Assembly (NCBI GenBank): GCA_943788635.1
Contig: CALSRA010000025.1
Span: forward strand, 1 to 64,000
Length of the DNA: 64,000 nt
From: an uncultured Alphaproteobacteria bacterium
Lineage (GTDB): Bacteria; Pseudomonadota; Alphaproteobacteria; UBA8366; GCA-2717185
Direction: 5' to 3'
The notes beneath the pieces were generated by a model. It saw nothing but the letters and a program-made list of their open reading frames with translations. It was not told the DNA's origin and did not search any database. Of the stretch, positions 52,281 to 61,572 are shown piece after piece. The first letter of the stretch is position 1, and the number at the start of each line of letters is the position of its first letter. The position numbers and the translations under genes were made by a program.

Positions 52281-53069
52281 ATGCTACAGAATGATAACTG
52301 GGGCAGTCAGGCAAGGTACGGCATGTTTATCGTCGGCAGCGAAGCGGTGCCGGAAGCCGAGTGGTGGGCGATGCTCCCGGATAACGTATCGGTGCATGCC
52401 GCCCGCGTTACCGCGTCCGCGCCCTGGGCGCATTGGCAGGAAAACCGGACAGATGTCGATCTTGCGGATGATGTGGTTCGTGGGTGTCAGCAATTCGCGG
52501 CCATGCGCCTTTCTGCCGTGGTGGTAGGGCACAGTTCGAGCAGCTTCATGGGCGGCAAGGGCTGGGACGAGGCGGTGGTGAAGACCCTGTCCGGCACGCT
52601 GGGCACGGATGCAACCGTCACAACGAACGGCCTGGATACAATTGCGGCCCTTCATGCTTCGGCCGTGCGACAGCCGTTTCTGGTCATGCCGCCCTGGTTC
52701 AACGACAAAACGATCGATGCGGGCGTTCGCTATTACAAAGATCACGGGTTTGAACCCGCGGGCCACCTTCGTTACGACCCGGGCCCGGAATGGCGGGACC
52801 TGCCGCCGGGCGATCTGTACCCGCGCGGTATGGGATTCGCGCAGGAGGTCGAAGCGCTCCACGCGCAGATCAGCGCCGCCTGTCCAGCAGCAGCCGATGG
52901 CGTCCTTATCGCTGGGACGGGTTTTCGCTGTGTGGCGATCCTGAACGCTTTGGAGGAAGGCCTGAAACGACCTGTCATATCCGCGAACCAGGCCAGCCTG
53001 TGGCACTGTTTGCAAATGTCAGGCGTTCCGTTCGATATCCCGGGATATGGTAATCTCTTGAGAAACTGA
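52281..53069 (+). CDS. Maleate isomerase/arylmalonate decarboxylase-like protein (Asp/Glu racemase superfamily)
   Basis: The 262-residue protein has the superfamily layout with two catalytic sites related by pseudo-symmetry. The first, VVVGHSSSSFMGG, has Ser where maleate isomerases have Cys. The second, LIAGTGFRCVAILNALE, keeps a Cys. A single Cys in the second site is the pattern of arylmalonate decarboxylase, but this is inference. ITTNGLDTIAAL-like TTNGLDTIAALHAS and VISANQASLWHCLQMSG are typical. It lies 27 bases after pyrC and could be co-transcribed. Confidence 0.8.
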   Translation: MLQNDNWGSQARYGMFIVGSEAVPEAEWWAMLPDNVSVHAARVTASAPWAHWQENRTDVDLADDVVRGCQQFAAMRLSAVVVGHSSSSFMGGKGWDEAVVKTLSGTLGTDATVTTNGLDTIAALHASAVRQPFLVMPPWFNDKTIDAGVRYYKDHGFEPAGHLRYDPGPEWRDLPPGDLYPRGMGFAQEVEALHAQISAACPAAADGVLIAGTGFRCVAILNALEEGLKRPVISANQASLWHCLQMSGVPFDIPGYGNLLRN

Positions 53070-53119
53070 ATAGTCGTCACCCACGCCCCAAGTCACCCCA
53101 CTAAGTGGCGCGCACAATT

Positions 53120-54208
53120 TCAGCAGGCGCGTGAGGAATCGGGGGCAGCAGCAAGGGCTGCGTAGCGCGTCAAATCCGTTCTTGCGGCGGCCTCTGCGGG
53201 CCGCATGGCGACGGTGCCGGACAGGTTTGCAAGCAGCCAGTCGATATCCTCGCCAATATTGCCACGACCTTCCGCCCTTTGCGTCGGGCCCGGCACCAGC
53301 GTTCCGGCGTCCAGATGGCCCAGCTTGAACCGGAAGGCATAATTGGGGGACAGGCCCATGCGCAAATCCACCACGCTGACAGCACCGTCCTGGACCATGA
53401 TCCGGTAATACCCGTGGCTGAATTCTGCGACCCGGGCGATGCGGTCGTCATCCGGCGAACATGGTTTGATGTGCAAATTGCGTTGATAGGTATAGAGCGT
53501 CGATTTCTCCGGGCGGCCGAAGACCGGGACATAAAGATTGAAACTTGTATCGCCGTCGATGCCGATCACGCGCCAGAGCAGGGTATTGAACGGCGTCGGG
53601 GTGGCAATCACCTGGTCGGGGGAAACGTCATGGCTGGCCGGCAGGTCATTTGCCTTGCCGGTCACGAATTGCTGCGCCAGCAGGGCCCATGTCAGATACG
53701 CGCTCGAAAGACCAAGGCCGATAGTGAGCACCCGGCCATATCGCGGGGTCCATTGCCGGCTGCAAAACGCCCAGATTGTCGCAACCAGCAACGGTATCGT
53801 GTAGAGCGGGTCGATGATGAAGATCGACCCCATCGATACCGGCTCTGTCCAGAAGGGCCAGAACAGGCGGGTCCCGTAAATCGTGCAGGCATCCAGCAGG
53901 GCGTGCGTCGCAAGGCACAGGAAAACGGAAAGCCAGGTGAGGGCGCGCTCTCCCTCAAGGGCTTTGGAAAACCGCCTGACAATTTCGCCCAGCACAGGGG
54001 TCAGCGCAGCATGGACAAACAGGGAATGGGTCCAGCCCCGGTGGCGCACAAAGGATTCGATAGGATCGTCATGTGCCAGGAAGACATCCAGATCGGGCAG
54101 GGTGCCGAGGGCGCCGCCCGTAAGCGCGGCGCGGGCCGGGCCAATTTTGCGACCCAGCACGGCAACCCCGACGCAGGCGCCGAGGGCAAATTGAGTGACG
54201 CTATCCAT
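53120..54208 (-). CDS. Membrane-bound metal-dependent hydrolase (YdjM/DUF457 family)
   Basis: The 362-residue protein starts MDSVTQFALGACVGVAVLGR, then GGALGTLPDLDVFLAHDDP and VRHRGWTHSLFVHAALTPVL. The DxD and HRGxTHS motifs are the proposed metal ligands of this family. LCLATHALLDACTIYGTRLF and several membrane helices follow, with a soluble C-terminal region. The family includes LexA-regulated YdjM; the substrate is unknown. Confidence 0.88.
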   Translation of the reverse strand: MDSVTQFALGACVGVAVLGRKIGPARAALTGGALGTLPDLDVFLAHDDPIESFVRHRGWTHSLFVHAALTPVLGEIVRRFSKALEGERALTWLSVFLCLATHALLDACTIYGTRLFWPFWTEPVSMGSIFIIDPLYTIPLLVATIWAFCSRQWTPRYGRVLTIGLGLSSAYLTWALLAQQFVTGKANDLPASHDVSPDQVIATPTPFNTLLWRVIGIDGDTSFNLYVPVFGRPEKSTLYTYQRNLHIKPCSPDDDRIARVAEFSHGYYRIMVQDGAVSVVDLRMGLSPNYAFRFKLGHLDAGTLVPGPTQRAEGRGNIGEDIDWLLANLSGTVAMRPAEAAARTDLTRYAALAAAPDSSRAC

Positions 54209-54337
54209 TTTTTACCCGGGCCTGATCATGATCTGAATGTGCACTGAAACGTCGTCCGCTTGATCTTCATACGCAGATAGCCGCGATCAGGATCATTGGC
54301 AATGGGAAAGGAACCGTCAATTTCCTGAATAGCTGCC

Positions 54338-55282
54338 TTATGCACTGCGCTTGCGCGACGCGAGCCATTTCAGCAGCGCGGGGGCAAGGTGGATCGGGAA
54401 CTGGCTGGCGGCGAAATAAATCCAGGACAGTTCGGGGACAGCGCCACCGGTCGCGGCGATCAGCATGCCCAGATTGCGCAGCGAGGTCATAATGCCGAGT
54501 GACAGCGCCTGTTCGCGCCCGGCGCGGATGAACAGCAGCACCGTCACGATATAGTATGTGGCGAACAGGGCCAGCGCGGCCAGCGACACCCATAAGACGG
54601 TCATCGGCTCGCGCAGCAGGGCCGGCAGGAAATGCTGCATGATCGGCGCGGCGAAGATATACAGCACGATGATGTTGATGCCGTCGATTTCCCCCCGGTA
54701 GCGCTGGATTCCCGCGACCCCCGCGACCCGCCGGATGATGACGGAAATAACGATGGCGGTGCCCAGCATGGTCAGCAGTTTCAGCCCCAGGTCCAGCGGT
54801 GCGATGGAAAGTTCCGCGCCGATGAACAGCCAGGCGAAGAAGGGGGCCGTCAGCGGGATCAGGGCGGTGCTGGCGACCAGCACGATCAGCACCAGCGTCG
54901 CATCCAGCCCCATCAGCATGACCAGCGCCGGGGCGGCCATCATCGGCGATGCTGAAAATTGCATGACCATCCCGGTGAACAATTCGGGTATGGCTTCGCG
55001 GACCCCGAACAGCAGGCAGACACCGCCAAACAGCGACGGTATGCCGATGACGGTCCAGGCGGTGGCCGCGATGACGATATGCGGCCGGCTCAGATGCCGC
55101 CGCAAGACCCCGATATCGACCCGGATAAAGGCGATACACAGCAGGGCGATGACGATCTCGGTCAGGTAATCCTGCATCATCGCGCCGACCTGCGGCGTCG
55201 CCATCGCGACGAAGACGACGGCGGCCACGGCGGTTGTGCCCTGCCGGCCCAGCCAGGCAACGGGTGCGAGCAAATTTCTCAT
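54338..55282 (-). CDS. Bile acid:sodium symporter-like (BASS/SBF) membrane protein
   Basis: The 314-residue protein is almost entirely hydrophobic, with about ten helices. VMQFSASPMMAAPALVMLMG and GREQALSLGIMTSLRNLGM resemble the crossing-helix motifs of the SBF/ACR3 fold. It may import organic anions with Na+. No specific substrate is indicated. Start at ATG 55282 (MRNLLAPVAWLG). Confidence 0.7.
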   Translation of the reverse strand: MRNLLAPVAWLGRQGTTAVAAVVFVAMATPQVGAMMQDYLTEIVIALLCIAFIRVDIGVLRRHLSRPHIVIAATAWTVIGIPSLFGGVCLLFGVREAIPELFTGMVMQFSASPMMAAPALVMLMGLDATLVLIVLVASTALIPLTAPFFAWLFIGAELSIAPLDLGLKLLTMLGTAIVISVIIRRVAGVAGIQRYRGEIDGINIIVLYIFAAPIMQHFLPALLREPMTVLWVSLAALALFATYYIVTVLLFIRAGREQALSLGIMTSLRNLGMLIAATGGAVPELSWIYFAASQFPIHLAPALLKWLASRKRSA

Positions 55283-55419
55283 GTATTGGCCACGCCGAAC
55301 CGGCGTGTCTGGGCATGTGTTTTCATGGTGGCAGTCTATCGACTAGTTCAGATCATGACTGCTGGAATCGCCTCTGCCGACCCGGCTGTAATGTGAATCT
55401 GATCTATCTTATTGAAAGC

Positions 55420-55480
55420 AGAGCACCTTCACAGACTCAAATGGAACCTGTTGCAGTTCCGTTTGAATCTGTTGTGCTCT
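55420..55480. repeat. Long imperfect palindrome, possibly a dispersed repeat
   Basis: The left arm AGAGCACCTTCACAGACTCA plus AATGGAAC pairs with GTTCCGTTTGAATCTG plus TTGTGCTCT around the loop CTGTTGCA; mismatches are mostly G-T. The stem is about 25 bp. There is no U-run on either strand, so it is not an ordinary terminator. It lies between two divergent genes. Confidence 0.6.
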
Positions 55481-55521
55481 AGTATCGTCCGGCGATATCC
55501 AACAGGGGAAATGGGACAGGC

Positions 55522-57606
55522 ATGGCGGAAGTACAGGGAACAGCGCGGCTGGCGGTGGATGTGGGGGGAACATTTACCGATGTGGTTGTGGAACAGGACG
55601 GCACGCGTACTACGGCGAAGGTACTAACCACCAGTCACGCACCGGAAGAAGGCGTTCTGGAAGGCGTTGACGCGGCGCTCGAGGCGTCGGGGTTGGCGCT
55701 GGCGGAAATCGGCATCCTGATCCACGGTACGACGCTCGCGACCAACGCAATTATCGAGCGCAAGGGCGCGGTCACGGCGCTGATCACGACCGATGGCTTC
55801 CGCGATGTGCTCGATATCGCCTATGAAACGCGCTACGACCAGTACGACATTTTCCTCGACAAGATCGACCCGCTGGTGCCGCGCTACTTGCGTTTCACGG
55901 TGCCGGAACGCGTGTCGGTCAACGGGTCGGAACTGAAACCGCTGGATGAAGCCGCCGTTGAGGCGCTGCTGCCGAAGCTGGATGCGGAAGGCGTCACCAG
56001 TATCGCCGTGGGTTTCCTGCACAGCTATGTCGATGACAGTCACGAACAGCGAGTGCGTTCGATCATCGCGGCGAAGCGGCCGGACTGGACCGTTACCCTG
56101 TCCTCCGAGGTCTGCCCGGAAATCCGCGAATACGAACGCTTCACCACCGCGACGGCCAATGCCTATGTGCAGCCGCTGATGGCGCGCTACCTGACGCGGC
56201 TGAATACGGAACTGGATGCCCGCGGATTCGGCGGGGCGCTGTTCATGATGACTTCGGGCGGCGGGCTGACGACGCTGGAAACCGCCGTGCGCTTTCCCAT
56301 CCGGCTGGTCGAATCCGGCCCGGCCGGCGGCGCGATCCTGGCGACCGGCGTGGCTAAAGCGACCGGCGTGGACAAGGCGCTGTCTTTCGACATGGGCGGC
56401 ACCACGGCCAAAATCTGCCTGATCGAGGATTACACCCCTGAAGCCGGCCGCAGTTTCGAGGTGGATCGGCAGGCGCGCTTCCAGAAAGGCAGCGGATTGC
56501 CGCTGCGCATTCCGGTAATCGAGATGGTCGAAATCGGTGCTGGTGGTGGTTCCATTGCCAGTATCGATTCGCTGCAGCAGATCGCGGTCGGCCCGCAGAG
56601 TGCCGGGTCCGATCCGGGGCCCGCCTGTTACGGCCGTGGCGGCACCGCGCCGACCGTGACCGATGGCGATGTGACGCTGGGCCGTATCGATCCTGTCAGC
56701 TTTGCTGGCGGCAAGGTTTCGCTGTACCCGGAAAAATCGGTTGCGGCGTTGAAGGACAAGGTCGGCGATCCGCTGGGGCTCAGTGGTGAACTGGCGGGTT
56801 ACGGCGTGATCGAAATGGTCGACGAGAATATGGCCAATGCCGCCCGCGTGCATTCGATTGAGCGCGGGAAGGTGATCGCCGATCATACCATCATCGCGTT
56901 CGGGGGCGCAGCACCACTGCATGCCTCGCGGCTGGCGGAAAAGCTGGCCATCGACCGGGTCATCGTGCCGACCAATGCCGGTGTGGGATCGGCTGTCGGC
57001 TTCCTGCGTGCGCCGATTGCCTATGAGGTCGTCCGCAGCCGCTACATGACCCTGCGGGAATTCGATGCGGGGCAGGCCAATGCGCTGCTGGATGCGATGC
57101 AGGCGGAAGCACTGTCGGTCGTGCGCGCCGGCGCGGGCGAAGCCGAACTGACGGAAAAACGCATCGCTTTCATGCGCTACATGGGGCAGGGGCATGAAAT
57201 CGTCGTGCCGTTACCCAACCGGCAGCTGACGCGCGAAGACACCGCCATGCTGAAAGACGTCTATGACCGCGAATATCAGGCGCTGTATGGCCGCACGATC
57301 CCGGATGCGGATATCGAGGTGCTGACCTGGGCCATGACCATCAGCACCGGCGAGGCCGAGCAGGCATCGGTCGCGGACCTGCCGGATGTGGATGCGCCGG
57401 CACCGTCGGGGCAGCGCCCCGTCTTTGACCCCACCACCCAGTCCTTTGCCGATATCGCGCAATACCGCCGCGACGACCTGTCACCCGGCATGCGCGTTGC
57501 GGGCCCGGCGATAATCGCGGAAGATGAGACATCCACATTCGTTTCCGCCAGTTTCGACGCGCAAATTGATGCCTCCGGCTTCATTGTGATGGACCGGCGG
57601 GCGTAG
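55522..57606 (+). CDS. N-methylhydantoinase A / 5-oxoprolinase alpha family protein (HyuA-like)
   Basis: The 694-residue protein has the actin-like ATPase start LAVDVGGTFTDVVVEQDGT, then HGTTLATNAIIERKGAVTAL, YERFTTATANAYVQPLM, SGGGLTTLETAVRFPIRLVE and ESGPAGGAILATG. ALSFDMGGTTAKICLIEDY and FGGAAPLHASRLAEKLAI follow. It hydrolyses cyclic amides with ATP in the family's known cases. The HyuB partner gene that normally follows is not here; an enolase-superfamily gene is next. AACAGGGGAAATGGGACAGG precedes the ATG. Confidence 0.93.
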   Translation: MAEVQGTARLAVDVGGTFTDVVVEQDGTRTTAKVLTTSHAPEEGVLEGVDAALEASGLALAEIGILIHGTTLATNAIIERKGAVTALITTDGFRDVLDIAYETRYDQYDIFLDKIDPLVPRYLRFTVPERVSVNGSELKPLDEAAVEALLPKLDAEGVTSIAVGFLHSYVDDSHEQRVRSIIAAKRPDWTVTLSSEVCPEIREYERFTTATANAYVQPLMARYLTRLNTELDARGFGGALFMMTSGGGLTTLETAVRFPIRLVESGPAGGAILATGVAKATGVDKALSFDMGGTTAKICLIEDYTPEAGRSFEVDRQARFQKGSGLPLRIPVIEMVEIGAGGGSIASIDSLQQIAVGPQSAGSDPGPACYGRGGTAPTVTDGDVTLGRIDPVSFAGGKVSLYPEKSVAALKDKVGDPLGLSGELAGYGVIEMVDENMANAARVHSIERGKVIADHTIIAFGGAAPLHASRLAEKLAIDRVIVPTNAGVGSAVGFLRAPIAYEVVRSRYMTLREFDAGQANALLDAMQAEALSVVRAGAGEAELTEKRIAFMRYMGQGHEIVVPLPNRQLTREDTAMLKDVYDREYQALYGRTIPDADIEVLTWAMTISTGEAEQASVADLPDVDAPAPSGQRPVFDPTTQSFADIAQYRRDDLSPGMRVAGPAIIAEDETSTFVSASFDAQIDASGFIVMDRRA

Positions 57607-57646
57607 AACGAAAACAACAAAACACCCGTATCCTGAGGGGGAATAG

Positions 57647-58729
57647 ATGAAAATCAAAGACGTCCGCACGACCTTCCTGGAATTGCCGTTCCGGGTCATG
57701 CCGTCGCTGCAGGCCGGTTTCAACCGTCCGCGCCAGATTCTGGTGGTGGAGATCGAAACCGATTCGGGCCTCGTCGGCATGGGCTATCAGCTCTATCTGC
57801 GCGAAGGCTTCCGCACCACCAAAGCGGCGATCGACGAATTGATAACGCCGCGCATCATTGGCCGCGAGGCAACCGAGGTCGAGGGCATCTGGCACGACAT
57901 CTGGCGCGTGACCTTCGCCGATGGGCGCGGCGGCGCGCCTTTGCTGGGGCTGTCGATTATTGATGTGGCGCTATGGGACCTGATCGGCCAGAAGGCCGGC
58001 ATGCCGCTGCACAAGCTGTGGGGCACTTTCCGCACCGAGATCCCGGTCTATGGTTCGGGCTGCTGGCGCGGCATGGGTGGCGAGGGCATGGCCGAAAAGG
58101 CGCAGCGTTTCGTCTCCGAAGGCTACAAGGCGATCAAGATGCAGGTCGGCCATATCTGGACCGATGCCGAAGACATCGCCAATGTGAAGATGGTGCGTGA
58201 TGCGGTCGGCCCGGAAATCGACATCATGGTCGATGTGAACATGGCCTGGACCGCCGACAAGGCGATCCTGATGGGTCGAAAGCTGGAGGAGTTCGAGATC
58301 TACTGGCTGGAAGAGCCGGTGATCCCGGATGATTTCTCCGGCTATTTCCGCATTGCCGACAAGCTGGACCTGCGCGTTGTTGGCGGCGAAAGCCACTTTA
58401 CCCGCTACGATCTGAAGCCGTTCTTCGAGAACCCGAACCTGCCGATACTGCAGCCGGATGTCGTGCGCGGCGGGCTGACCGACCTGCGCAAGACCGCAGC
58501 CATCGCCGATACCTGGGGCATGCAGATCGCACCGCACCTGTATCCGGAACTGATGATCCATGTCGCGGCCTCGATCCCGAACGGGCTGATCCTGGAAAAC
58601 ATGGAATTCCTGGATGATCTGTGGGTCGATTGGGCCGCACCGGTGAACGGCATGATCACCGCCCCGGATACCCCGGGCCACGGGCTGCGCTTCAAGCCCG
58701 AAATCATGACGGATTGCGCGATCCAGTAG
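57647..58729 (+). CDS. Mandelate racemase/muconate lactonizing enzyme family protein
   Basis: The 360-residue enolase-superfamily enzyme has the KxK-type base in GYKAIKMQVGH. The metal ligands lie in DIMVDVNMAW, YWLEEPVIPDD and RVVGGESHFTRYDL, and QIAPHLYPELMIHV supplies the His of the His-Asp dyad. It abstracts an alpha-proton from a carboxylate, giving racemisation, dehydration or lactonisation. It lies 40 bases after the HyuA-like gene on the same strand with AGGGGG upstream. A terminator follows its stop. Confidence 0.93.
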   Translation: MKIKDVRTTFLELPFRVMPSLQAGFNRPRQILVVEIETDSGLVGMGYQLYLREGFRTTKAAIDELITPRIIGREATEVEGIWHDIWRVTFADGRGGAPLLGLSIIDVALWDLIGQKAGMPLHKLWGTFRTEIPVYGSGCWRGMGGEGMAEKAQRFVSEGYKAIKMQVGHIWTDAEDIANVKMVRDAVGPEIDIMVDVNMAWTADKAILMGRKLEEFEIYWLEEPVIPDDFSGYFRIADKLDLRVVGGESHFTRYDLKPFFENPNLPILQPDVVRGGLTDLRKTAAIADTWGMQIAPHLYPELMIHVAASIPNGLILENMEFLDDLWVDWAAPVNGMITAPDTPGHGLRFKPEIMTDCAIQ

Positions 58730-58751
58730 CTTGGATTCAAACGGTTTGTTT

Positions 58752-58790
58752 CGGGGCGGTGTGCATTGCATGCCGCCCCGGTTCATTTTA
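58752..58790 (+). terminator. Intrinsic terminator after the mandelate racemase-like gene
   Basis: CGGGGCGG (58752-58759) and CCGCCCCG (58773-58780) form a perfect stem with TGCA pairing possible inside the loop. GTTCATTTTA follows. The IS5 copy 3 target TTA (58788-58790) is the end of this T-rich tail. Confidence 0.7.
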
Positions 58791-59722
58791 GTGTCCGGCC
58801 CGAAATGAGTTGAGTGATTTCAGTAAGTTGTGATTCTCTCGTTTGTGTTGAAGCAAATGAGGAGACACAACATGTGGACTGAGATCACCCGCCCGCAGTT
58901 TGATCGTTCGAGCCTTCGTTCCGCAAGCGACTTGACGGATAAGGAGTGGCGTTTGATTTCGCCATTATTGTCCCCGCCGCGTCGATTAGGCCGCCCGCGA
59001 ACCACGGATTTTCGAGAAGTGGTGAATGGGATTTTTTATGTGGCGCGCACCGGTTGCCAATGGCGCATGGTGCCCCGGGAATTTCCGCCACGCAGTACGA
59101 TCCAGCGATATTTTTACGCTTGGCGCTCGGATGGAACCTTGCACGTCATCAATCGCCAACTGGTGATGTCGATGCGGGAAACCTCTGGGCGCACGACCAG
59201 CCCGACCGCCGGGGTGATCGACAGCCAGACGGTGAAAACCACGGAAAGCGGCGGTGTTCGGGGCTATGACGCGGGAAAGAAGGTCAAAGGGCGCAAGCGT
59301 CATATCGTGACCGACACAGGCGGCTTTCTGGTCGCCGTCATGGTTCACGCCGCCGATATCCAGGATCGCGACGGCGCGCCCGCGCTGTTGGCGTCGATAC
59401 GCCACGCCTTTCCCCGGTTGCGCCATGTTTTCGCCGATGGTGGTTACGCGGGACCGAAGTTGCGCGACGCGCTGGCCAAACTTGGGAAGTGGACCGTGCA
59501 GATCGTCAAGCGCTCCGACGCCGCCAAGGGGTTCGTATTGTTGCCCCGCCGCTGGGTGGTTGAGCGCACCTTCGCTTGGCTCGGTCGTAACCGCCGTCTC
59601 GCCAAAGATTTCGAGGAAACCATCGAAAGCGCGGAGGCATGGCTCCTGATCGCCAGCATTCAACTGCTCGCCCGACGATTGGCAAGAGCATGAAAACATG
59701 GATATCATTTCGAGTCAGACTC
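58791..59722 (+). mobile_element. IS5-family (IS427-type) insertion sequence, copy 3
   Basis: The element is 932 bp with the same ends as copies 1 and 2 and a TTA target duplication (58788-58790 and 59723-59725). It landed between a terminator and the acetyltransferase gene. It differs from copy 2 by Tyr-to-Ser near residue 17 and by the absence of the frameshift. Confidence 0.95.
58872..59693 (+). CDS. IS5-family transposase, copy 3
   Basis: This is an intact 273-residue transposase, MWTEITRPQFDRSSLRSAS..., with the same DDE motifs as copy 1 (GVIDSQTVKT, VFADGGYAG, VVERTFAW). It is preceded by GAGGAG. With copy 1 it is one of two potentially active sources of transposase. Confidence 0.95.
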   Translation: MWTEITRPQFDRSSLRSASDLTDKEWRLISPLLSPPRRLGRPRTTDFREVVNGIFYVARTGCQWRMVPREFPPRSTIQRYFYAWRSDGTLHVINRQLVMSMRETSGRTTSPTAGVIDSQTVKTTESGGVRGYDAGKKVKGRKRHIVTDTGGFLVAVMVHAADIQDRDGAPALLASIRHAFPRLRHVFADGGYAGPKLRDALAKLGKWTVQIVKRSDAAKGFVLLPRRWVVERTFAWLGRNRRLAKDFEETIESAEAWLLIASIQLLARRLARA

Positions 59723-59738
59723 TTAGACAGGTGCGACC

Positions 59739-60195
59739 ATGATCATTCGCGAAGACGACCTCACCGGCCCCGAAATCGCAGCATTGCTGCAGGCGCATCT
59801 CGACACGATGGCCCTGCACTCGCCGCCGGAAAGCATCCACGCGCTCGACCTCGACGCGCTGCGCGTGCCGGATGTGACCTTCTGGACGGTATGGGACGGG
59901 GCCGGACCTGCTCGGCTGCGGCGCGCTGAAGGAACTCGATGCGGGCCACGGCGAGATCAAATCGATGCATACCGCCGAACAGCACCGGGGCAGGGGCGTC
60001 GCCCGTCTGCTCGTCAAATATATCCTGCGCACGGCGCGCGATCGCGGCTACGCGCGGCTCAGCCTGGAAACCGGTTCAATGGAAGCCTTCGCGCCGGCGC
60101 GCGCGCTCTATGCGCGGTTCGGTTTTGTGGAGACGGGACCGTTTGGTGACTACGCAGAAGACCCGTTCAGCGCCTTTATGACGCTTGTCCTCTGA
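59739..60195 (+). pseudogene. GNAT-family N-acetyltransferase, one frameshift
   Basis: MIIREDDLTGPEIAALLQAH begins the domain, and one extra G near 59903 shifts the frame. The continuation reads LLGCGALKELDAGHGEIKSM, the acetyl-CoA loop HRGRGVARLLVKYILRTA (R/Q-x-x-G-x-G/A) and YARFGFVETGPFGDY. Correcting it gives 151 residues, a normal GNAT. Family members acetylate small molecules or protein N-termini. A degenerate copy of its last bases occurs near 61700. Confidence 0.85.
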
Positions 60196-60222
60196 CGCTC
60201 CGGACGCAAAAGGAACCCGGAA

Positions 60223-60774
60223 ATGGTCTTTCCCTTCAGCGCAAGAGGGACATTCGACGTGACGATGGATGTCAGGGGAACGGGCGATAAGCCGTCATCC
60301 TTGGAGATGGCTACTCATGTCGCCGGGCTCGAACAGACGGTTATGGGTTGGCTGAAGACGAACGGGGCGTTGGATATCCGCCAAACCGCCGATGGCGTAA
60401 CCTTCAGGGGGCGGCAGTTTAGATGGAATTTCCTGGCCGAAAACCTTCTGCTAGGCATAACTTTCGGCCGCATCGAAATTACCCCGGTCGAGCAGGGAGT
60501 CCGCGTCTTCTGGCATATGCGCTGGACGTATTACGCGATTGCCTCATTGCTGTTTTTTGCGATTTTCTTTTTCTGGATACCGTTATCCGGCGCGCCGGAA
60601 GGACAACTCACCTACAAGCTGGTAATGGGCGTCATGTTCGGGAACGCGGCTTTCTGGGTATTTCTCAGCATCGTCAACTATGCCCTGTTTCTAAAGATCG
60701 GCTTTCCGCAGCGGCTGAAAAGCTTCTTCCGCTGGCGGCTGGGCGGAACTATCTGCAAGGAAGGGGCCAGATGA
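60223..60774 (+). CDS. Small membrane protein, founder of a local tandem family
   Basis: The 183-residue protein has a soluble N-terminal half (MVFPFSARGTFDVTMDVRG) and two membrane helices (YYAIASLLFFAIFFFWIPL and GVMFGNAAFWVFLSIVNYAL). It ends in the basic tail KIGFPQRLKSFFRW. A second member at 61939 has the same layout and a remnant lies at 61752. I do not recognise the family. It lies 27 bases after the acetyltransferase and may be co-transcribed. Confidence 0.7.
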   Translation: MVFPFSARGTFDVTMDVRGTGDKPSSLEMATHVAGLEQTVMGWLKTNGALDIRQTADGVTFRGRQFRWNFLAENLLLGITFGRIEITPVEQGVRVFWHMRWTYYAIASLLFFAIFFFWIPLSGAPEGQLTYKLVMGVMFGNAAFWVFLSIVNYALFLKIGFPQRLKSFFRWRLGGTICKEGAR

Positions 60775-60815
60775 GGATGTGGCCCAAAAAGTGAATAATC
60801 TGTTCAGGTACCTGG

Positions 60816-61572
60816 TTGCTGGTACTTTTTTTGATCGTCTATAATTTTCCTGAAAAAGATATCGATCTCGATGCGAAACTGACACCTGTCAGCTGCATTG
60901 ACGAAAATGCAGTCCTTGTAACGAAAAACGATCCGCTCTTTCAGTATGAGGTCGGTAAATCTCCCGTCAGGGTCGAGAGAACGGCTTACTTTCGGTATGT
61001 AACCGGGAAAGACCCGGTCAGAATCGAGAATGGTCCGGAACCTGATGGGGGCTGGCGACAGGGCAGAAAGAACAATCAGCCTCTAAAATGTCCCGCCAAC
61101 CGTTATCGTCCTCTCGTCATAGAGGACAGTTCGACATCCAAGTATTTTGCATTTCGGGGCGGTTGTGACTTCTAACCAGCGGAAGGTTTCTGTCGTCGGA
61201 CGGGATGGATTCTTAACGAGGCCTGCGAAGTCGAATCTGTCATCGCGTTACCCGAGGAGAATTTGTTGCATGTTGAGGAGCAGCTGAAATGCTTTTCATG
61301 TGGTTGTGGCTGTTACACGCGGGAACTGGCGTATTTTGCAAACGGCACAATATATTTTCATGTTACGGGCTTTCCGATTCCCGAAAAAAAGGCGCGGATT
61401 GTTTGAAGTCGTGACCAATGCGGACGGAACTTTCGCCTGGCGGCAAAGAATAAGGGGCCGCATCGAACCCCCGCTGGTCTTCTCACCATCCGGTTGCAAG
61501 GTTGCTTACTACGAAGTGTCGTATCTGGGAAACGAACTTGTTATCCAAGACCTCTGCGGGGATGGGGGATGA
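60816..61572 (+). pseudogene. Unknown Cys-rich protein, interrupted by a stop and a frameshift
   Basis: A TTG-started frame (LLVLFLIVYNFPEKDID) with a possible signal segment runs to a TAA at 61173-61175. The same frame then continues with protein-like text: PAEGFCRRTGWILNEACEVE, LPEENLLHVEEQLKCFSCGC and GTIYFHVTGFPIPEKKA. A run of seven A near 61384 shifts it to GLFEVVTNADGTFAWRQRIR and YLGNELVIQDLCGDGG. The whole would be about 250 residues with many Cys. No family is recognised. Confidence 0.5.

Noticed and set aside
55624..57195. 523-codon open frame on the minus strand
   Set aside because: It is the shadow of the well-supported HyuA-like gene; its His/Arg-rich text is typical of reverse-frame translation in GC-rich DNA.
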